48,817 nt of DNA from Cyclobacteriaceae bacterium (GTDB lineage Bacteria; Bacteroidota; Bacteroidia; Cytophagales; Cyclobacteriaceae): NCBI GenBank assembly GCA_020832375.1, contig JAFIEW010000014.1, positions 1 to 48,817 on the forward strand. The letters run 5' to 3'. The notes beneath the pieces are model-generated. The model worked only from the letters and a program-made list of their open reading frames with translations. It was not told the origin of the DNA and did not search any database. Both the position numbers and the translations under genes were made by a program. This document shows positions 43,905-48,817 of this stretch, one piece after another. The stretch's first letter is position 1; each line of letters starts with the position of its first letter.

Positions 43905-43940
43905 AAAAAAGCCAAATGAATTCAATTCATTTGGCTTTTG
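43905..43940. terminator. Bidirectional terminator between 41804 gene and lepA
   Basis: GCCAAATGAA / TTCATTTGGC stem (43911-43920 with 43926-43935), 5-base loop, flanked by A6 and T4, so on the minus strand it ends in a six-T run. It serves both converging genes. Confidence 0.85.
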
Positions 43941-43986
43941 CATGTTTAGATAACAAGATATCTCATTCTAAAAAAGGGAAGAATCC

Positions 43987-45774
43987 TTAATCCATTTTTA
44001 AAACAGCCATAAAGGCTTCCTGAGGTATTTCTACATTACCTACTTGTCTCATTCTTTTCTTACCTTTTTTCTGTTTTTCTAGTAGCTTCCTTTTTCTCGA
44101 AATATCACCACCGTAACATTTTGCCAATACGTTTTTACGCATAGCTCTTACAGTTTCCCTCGCGATCACCTTATTTCCAATAGCTGCCTGAATAGGAACT
44201 TCAAACATATGCCTTGGTATCAATTCTTTGAGCTTTTCGCAAAGTTTTTTACCCCATTCGTAGGCTTTATCACGATGTACAATAGCAGATAAGGCATCTA
44301 CTTTCTCGGCATTGAGTAAAATATCAAGTTTCGATAAGTTGGACTCTTTATATCCAATTAGTTCGTAATCTAAAGAGGCGTAGCCTTTAGAAATGGTCTT
44401 AAGCTTATCGAAGAAGTCAAATACTATTTCAGCAAGAGGTATTTCGAAGGTAAGTTCTACTCTAACTTCAGTTAGAAAAACTTGATTCTTTATTTCACCT
44501 CTTTTTTCCATACAAAGCGAGATCACTGGGCCTATATAATCTGACTTTGTTATAATCTGGGCACGAATAAATGGCTCTTCCATATATTTTATCTTGGAAG
44601 GATCCGGCATGTCCGATGGTGCATTGATGGTCACCATAGTGTCATCAGTTAAGAAGGCTCTAAACTGTACTGATGGTACGGTAGTAACCACGGTCATGTC
44701 AAATTCACGTTCGAGTCGCTCCTGCACGATCTCCATATGAAGCATTCCCAAGAATCCACATCTAAAACCAAATCCAAGGGCGGCTGAAGTTTCAGGTTCC
44801 CATACTAAGGAGGCATCATTGAGTTGCAGCTTTTCCATGGAAGTACGCAGCTCTTCATATTCAGTAGTATCTACTGGGTAAATACCAGCAAAAACCATCG
44901 GTTTCACATTCTCGAACCCAGTAACGGTCTTGGTACAGGGTCTATTGACGTGAGTGATAGTATCACCAACTTTTACCTCTTTGGCCTCTTTGATACCGCT
45001 AATAAGGTAGCCCACATTACCAGCCCCAATATTTTTTTGAGGCACTTGGTTTAGCTTTAGAATCCCAATTTCATCAGCATCGTAGGTTTTGCCAGTATTA
45101 ACAAATTTCACCTTGTCCCCCTTATTGATTACCCCATCAAATACACGGAATATTACTTCTACCCCTCTAAATGGATTATATACTGAGTCAAAGATCATGG
45201 CCTGGAGAGGCTCTTCTTCCGACCCTTTTGGTGGTGAAATCCTTTCTACAATAGCCTCTAAAATATCAGGTACTCCCGTGCCTTCTTTACCACTAGCATG
45301 AATGATATCCTCACGATTACAGCCTAAAAGATCTACCATTTCATCTTTTACCTCTTCTGGTCGTGCGCCAGGAAGATCAATCTTATTAAGCACGGGTATG
45401 ATTTCTAAATCATGCTCCATAGCTAAATATAAGTTTGATATGGTCTGAGCTTCTATACCTTGACTAGCATCCACAATCAACAATGCACCTTCACATGCAG
45501 CTATAGATCGCGATACCTCATAGCTAAAGTCCACGTGCCCTGGGGTGTCAATTAGATTAAGTATATACGGACTTCCTTTGTAATTATAGTCCATTTGAAT
45601 AGCGTGACTCTTAATAGTAATTCCACGCTCTCTTTCTAAATCCATATTATCGAGTAACTGAGCTTCCATATCTCGGTCGCTTACGGTTGCTGTTACTTGC
45701 AGCATGCGATCAGCAAGTGTACTTTTGCCATGATCAATGTGTGCGATAATACAAAAATTGCGTATGTTCTTCAT
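43987..45774 (-). CDS. lepA: Elongation factor 4 (back-translocating GTPase)
   Basis: Ribosome-bound GTPase of 595 residues, acting in translation or ribosome assembly under stress. G1 is [18 protein letters not shown]2/switch region [15 protein letters not shown]3 [11 protein letters not shown]4 LNKIDLP, and G5 near [13 protein letters not shown]-like domains II, III and V follow, and the LepA-specific C-terminal domain contains [29 protein letters not shown] (seen in two blocks), which is diagnostic. lepA is transcribed alone from the promoter at 45825-45852 and ended by the terminator at 43905-43940. Its leader carries a hairpin (AAAACCAAA/TTTGGTTTT, 45796-45804 with 45815-45823). Confidence 0.97.
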   Translation of the reverse strand: MKNIRNFCIIAHIDHGKSTLADRMLQVTATVSDRDMEAQLLDNMDLERERGITIKSHAIQMDYNYKGSPYILNLIDTPGHVDFSYEVSRSIAACEGALLIVDASQGIEAQTISNLYLAMEHDLEIIPVLNKIDLPGARPEEVKDEMVDLLGCNREDIIHASGKEGTGVPDILEAIVERISPPKGSEEEPLQAMIFDSVYNPFRGVEVIFRVFDGVINKGDKVKFVNTGKTYDADEIGILKLNQVPQKNIGAGNVGYLISGIKEAKEVKVGDTITHVNRPCTKTVTGFENVKPMVFAGIYPVDTTEYEELRTSMEKLQLNDASLVWEPETSAALGFGFRCGFLGMLHMEIVQERLEREFDMTVVTTVPSVQFRAFLTDDTMVTINAPSDMPDPSKIKYMEEPFIRAQIITKSDYIGPVISLCMEKRGEIKNQVFLTEVRVELTFEIPLAEIVFDFFDKLKTISKGYASLDYELIGYKESNLSKLDILLNAEKVDALSAIVHRDKAYEWGKKLCEKLKELIPRHMFEVPIQAAIGNKVIARETVRAMRKNVLAKCYGGDISRKRKLLEKQKKGKKRMRQVGNVEIPQEAFMAVLKMD

Positions 45775-45824
45775 AAATTTCTTTTTCTCGAAATCAAAAC
45801 CAAAATCACCTGACTTTGGTTTTA

Positions 45825-45852
45825 CAAAATTACAATATGTTTAGTAATTCAA
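45825..45852 (-). promoter_or_regulatory. Promoter of lepA
   Basis: On the minus strand: TTG (45852-45850), 17 bases, TAATTTTG (45832-45825), an exact TAnnTTTG. A 9-bp hairpin lies between it and the start codon. The remainder of the 358-base gap to 46132 contains no gene. Confidence 0.6.
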
Positions 45853-46132
45853 GCCTATGTTGACAGGCTTATTCTGTTGATTCACAATTAATTTTACCGA
45901 ATTACAAATTTTGTTAGGAGGTTGCACCACTCAACCAAATCTATTATACCACTATTTTGGCGTTTACTTTTTTTCACCACAAAGGAGATTTAAATATTTT
46001 GATGGATTCAGGTGAAGGATTGATTCAAATTTGGCTAGAAGTTTCAATTAAAGCCACTTATTCAAATTAAAGGCTAAGGTAAGGCTGCGATAAGTATGAG
46101 ATCATCTCCATAGTTGATAGTCATGTTTGTGT

Positions 46133-48289
46133 TTAATCTTCTATGATTTCGCTGGTTTTCTCTTTGGAGAGCTGAAACCCAAAAATGATTATGTCATCGG
46201 TTTGATCTTCATTTCCTAGATTTTTCCACTGTATGAGGCTTTCAAGCAGTTGCATTTTTAGCCATGTGAAGCGGGAATTGACCATTTTCATGCAGATATC
46301 CAAGAGCTTCTTTCTCATAAACTTTTTACCTTTTGGTCCCCCCAATTGATCAGGGTATCCGTCACTAAAAAGAAGGTATTTTCGCCCCGCTTTATCTTGA
46401 ATTTTGTGTGTCTCAAAAACGACCTTTTTTATTAAATGGTTACCACCTATACCCGCTCTGCTTCCTTTGATTACCCGCATTCCATCCTCTTGGTCGTAAT
46501 AATATAGGTTGTGCCTTGCTCCTGCAAATGCTATTTCACCCTCCTTTTTATTAATGTTTACAATACTCATTTCCATACCGTCTCTATTATTACCACTATC
46601 CTGCTTGAGTATGTTTTTTATTTGTTCATTGATGTAATATAATATCTGATCGGGTGATTTAAGTTGTTCAGAAATGACCGCTGTACTTAAAAGTTCATGT
46701 GCAATAAGGCTCATAAATGCCCCAGGAACACCATGTCCCGTACAATCTACAGAACTGATAATTAAACTATCTTCGTACTCCTTTACCCATAAGAAGTCAC
46801 CCGATACAATGTCTCTTGGAAGGTTGATGAGCATATGATCTTCGAAGTGTTCATCTAAATTGTCCGCTGTTGGAAGAATAGCCTTTTGTATATTTCTAGC
46901 ATAGTTGATAGAATCTAGCATATCCCTGCTTTTTCGCTCTAGCTGTTCATTTTTATAGGATAATATGCGAGTCTTTTCATCCAATTTATTTGTTCTTTGG
47001 GAAATTAATTGTTCCAGATTTGCATTTGTGCTTTCTAGTCTCATTGTTAGACTTTCAACATGACGAAGTGAATTGCTTAAGCGTCTTCCCAAAACAAAAG
47101 CATTAATTACAAAAAACAGAATGAAAAACTCCGAAAGGTAATTTTGAATGGATAGTTGTGGATCATTTAATAATAAGGTGAGTAAATAAAATATGACCAC
47201 TAAAATGCCAAACCCTAAAATGGTCCGTGATCCCATTTCTTTTCTTTCAATAGGGTTTTTTAATAACCATAGATTATAAACCGCATAAGGGAAGCTAGAA
47301 TAAAGTAGTACCCAATATAAAACATCAGCATATTTAAGGGGGATAAAAATTATTAGAATCGCACCTAAATAAATGAGCTTTGGATAATACTTATTCAATA
47401 TATTGTCGAACTCTACTTTGAAAAGGGATTTTAGATAATCACCTGCTATGCCTATCACGACAATAAAAGCGGCTAGCTCAAACTTTACTGTATATTCAAA
47501 GCCTATGGTAAGTCCAATTTGATGGATAAGGTTATCATCAATTATAAAGGCTCTTATGGAAATAAAAAATGCCATGAGTGAGTAATACAGCATTGAATAA
47601 TCTGTATTTCTATGACTGAATAAGACGAGGTGATATAAAAAAACAAATATTAAAAATCCTAGTTTGAAGGCCTGATAAAGACTTCTCGTTAGCCGATTTT
47701 GATAAATTTTTTCTCCAGTCCCAACCGTTATACCTTGATCAATTCCAGTTCTACTCCATGAGTGGAAGTCGGATATTTGTACATCGATATACAAAGTATC
47801 GCTATATTGTCGCAGATTTTTTAATGCCGTAATGTTTTTGCCACGTCCTCCTTTTGATAATTCTTTTTTCTCGGAAACCCAACCAATAGTTTTTAATTCC
47901 TGACCATTTAAATAAAGCTTGCTCGCAGCTCTTAGATTCGGATGGTAAATGTAAAGCTCGTCTATATTTTTAGGTCGTACAATAGCTAATTGGTAAGTGC
48001 CAAAATGGATCTTTTCCCTAATTTGCGATTCTAAATCAGAAAAACCTTGAGGAACTGATAAGTAGAGCTTGTTTGGATGTGATCTTAATTCCTTATTGTT
48101 AGCCAATACTGAAGGTAAAAACAGCCACTCTCCATTAAGGGGGTAGGTCTGTTCTTCTTGAAAACTTCTCAGGTCTATTACTCCTTGCTTAGCAATAGGG
48201 GTTGCGTGTGCGCTAGATATACCAAAAAGCGCCAGTACTATTAAAACAACAAATAAGTTAGCGTAGTAAAAATTCAATAGATTATGCAA
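46133..48289 (-). CDS. 7TMR-DISM sensor with SpoIIE-type (PP2C) phosphatase domain
   Basis: Membrane signalling phosphatase of 718 residues, TTG start (no other start fits between it and an upstream in-frame TGA). A signal peptide (to about Ala29) leads into a periplasmic jelly-roll-like domain (30-200) with YPLNGEWLFLP and GTYQLAIVRP, as in sugar-binding-type sensor domains. Seven membrane helices lie at about 207-405 (7TMR-DISM type). A coiled coil (410-465) with SINYARNIQKAILP connects to the SpoIIE-type PP2C domain (about 480-718), with RDIVSGDFLWV, SSVDCTGHGVPGAFMS and closing EDQTDDIIIFGFQL. It shares its catalytic half with the protein at 36560, but has a different sensor half. Likely acts by partner-switching dephosphorylation. 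Confidence 0.9.
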   Translation of the reverse strand: MHNLLNFYYANLFVVLIVLALFGISSAHATPIAKQGVIDLRSFQEEQTYPLNGEWLFLPSVLANNKELRSHPNKLYLSVPQGFSDLESQIREKIHFGTYQLAIVRPKNIDELYIYHPNLRAASKLYLNGQELKTIGWVSEKKELSKGGRGKNITALKNLRQYSDTLYIDVQISDFHSWSRTGIDQGITVGTGEKIYQNRLTRSLYQAFKLGFLIFVFLYHLVLFSHRNTDYSMLYYSLMAFFISIRAFIIDDNLIHQIGLTIGFEYTVKFELAAFIVVIGIAGDYLKSLFKVEFDNILNKYYPKLIYLGAILIIFIPLKYADVLYWVLLYSSFPYAVYNLWLLKNPIERKEMGSRTILGFGILVVIFYLLTLLLNDPQLSIQNYLSEFFILFFVINAFVLGRRLSNSLRHVESLTMRLESTNANLEQLISQRTNKLDEKTRILSYKNEQLERKSRDMLDSINYARNIQKAILPTADNLDEHFEDHMLINLPRDIVSGDFLWVKEYEDSLIISSVDCTGHGVPGAFMSLIAHELLSTAVISEQLKSPDQILYYINEQIKNILKQDSGNNRDGMEMSIVNINKKEGEIAFAGARHNLYYYDQEDGMRVIKGSRAGIGGNHLIKKVVFETHKIQDKAGRKYLLFSDGYPDQLGGPKGKKFMRKKLLDICMKMVNSRFTWLKMQLLESLIQWKNLGNEDQTDDIIIFGFQLSKEKTSEIIED

Positions 48290-48437
48290 GTTATTAGCTC
48301 TTCAAAAACCATGTGTAAATATAGAAAATCACATTCACTCTTTTATTTATTTCCGCTTCTTTTGTGGCATTAGGCTCAAACCCTTATTTCGTAGCGCAAA
48401 AACGAGCATATTATCAGGGTTGTCTCTAAATATTAGT

Positions 48438-48715
48438 TAGGGCTTGCTTAAAAAGTACCAAGTACTGCAGATTCGAGGCGGCACAAGCTTCGCTCGTCTT
48501 ATTTTGATGGGAAAAATGATATATTTTGTGAAGCTTATTTTAAGCTTTTAATTTTTTTTCAAATATATACCACTTACGATTTGCGAATCACGATAATACT
48601 TGGGGTTAAGCTGCAAAATGTCAATCTAAGACATTTTCGAGCAAGCATTTTCACTATTTTTGATTAAAAACCGTGCACTAAATAAATAAAGTACAGACTT
48701 CATGATTTATTTATA
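48438..48715 (+). repeat. Dispersed repeat, copy 2 (inverted relative to 391-645)
   Basis: It aligns with the reverse complement of 391-645 from TAGGGCTT through the GATTTATTTAT block. It contains the ATTCGAGGCGGCACAAGC segment whose complement recurs at 28984. No coding frame with protein character is found in 48290-48817. Confidence 0.75.
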
Positions 48716-48817
48716 TGCTTATCCGCATAACTACATCAATAGATATACGCATTGAAAAGAAGCAGCTTGTTACTTTGTTCCGCCCTTTCGGGGCTAAGTC
48801 ATGCTGTCTATTTCTCA
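48715..48817 (+). repeat. Dispersed repeat, ATGCTTATCCGCAT module (cut by window end)
   Basis: It matches 9532-9635: ATGCTTATCCGCATAA, ATAGATATAC, GGGGCTAAGT, CATGCTGTCTATTTCTCA. It follows copy 2 of the long repeat directly, so the two modules belong to one larger element here, while at 391 and at 9532 they occur apart. Confidence 0.65.

Overview
The window is AT-rich chromosomal DNA of a Bacteroidota bacterium, most likely a member of the Cytophagales. The clade call rests on a PorP/SprF-type IX secretion membrane protein, an IPExxVDY-type protein directly upstream of pyk, several promoters with the Bacteroidota -33/-7 form (TTTG or TTG, about 17-20 bases, TAnnTTTG), weak Shine-Dalgarno signals, and SpoIIE-type phosphatases with TPR or 7TMR-DISM sensor halves. 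No phage, CRISPR array or complete insertion sequence is visible. About 34 protein genes and one tRNA gene are supported.

Layout. 1-987 is a decayed zone: two diverged tandem copies of a dispersed repeat and a frameshifted zinc-metalloprotease remnant cut off at the repeat edge. 988-6480 holds a PQQ-type sugar dehydrogenase lipoprotein, a minus-strand pair (GlcD-like flavin oxidoreductase, M1 aminopeptidase), an NlpC/P60 lipoprotein fired from an overlapping divergent promoter, and tRNA-Ala(GGC) with its own promoter and terminator. 6726-9323 is a HAD hydrolase / site-2 protease / metal-receptor operon. After a repeat-bearing gap come pyk and its IPExxVDY partner (minus), porP, murF and a HAMP-GAF-PAS sensor. 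17241-21977 is the ligase-associated DNA repair cluster (ATP-dependent ligase, Lhr-like helicase, PdeM nuclease) without its usual exonuclease. 22344-23834 is an ECF sigma/anti-sigma pair.

24164-31882 is rich in amino-acid functions: a tightly packed solute symporter / GNAT acetyltransferase / alanine-ornithine racemase operon, then an M20 amidohydrolase, gamma-glutamyltransferase and the beta subunit of L-serine dehydratase. 31902-36339 holds a TolC protein and membrane-fusion adaptor with no pump gene, an M20-like protein that has lost several metal ligands, and a DoxX-like membrane protein. 36560-48289 contains a TPR-SpoIIE phosphatase, Tex, a small outer-membrane protein, a large Cache-domain membrane protein whose second half looks like a pentameric ligand-gated ion channel, LepA, and a second SpoIIE phosphatase with a 7TMR-DISM sensor half. 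The window ends in an inverted copy of the repeat seen at its start.

Most interesting items: the Cache plus pLGIC-like protein at 41804-43870; the dispersed repeat family with REP-like hairpins at both ends, near 9.5 kb and near 29 kb; the repair cluster lacking its exonuclease, with a ligase whose conserved N-terminus extends above any ordinary start codon; and the degenerate M20 protein whose start codon is followed at once by a terminator-like hairpin.
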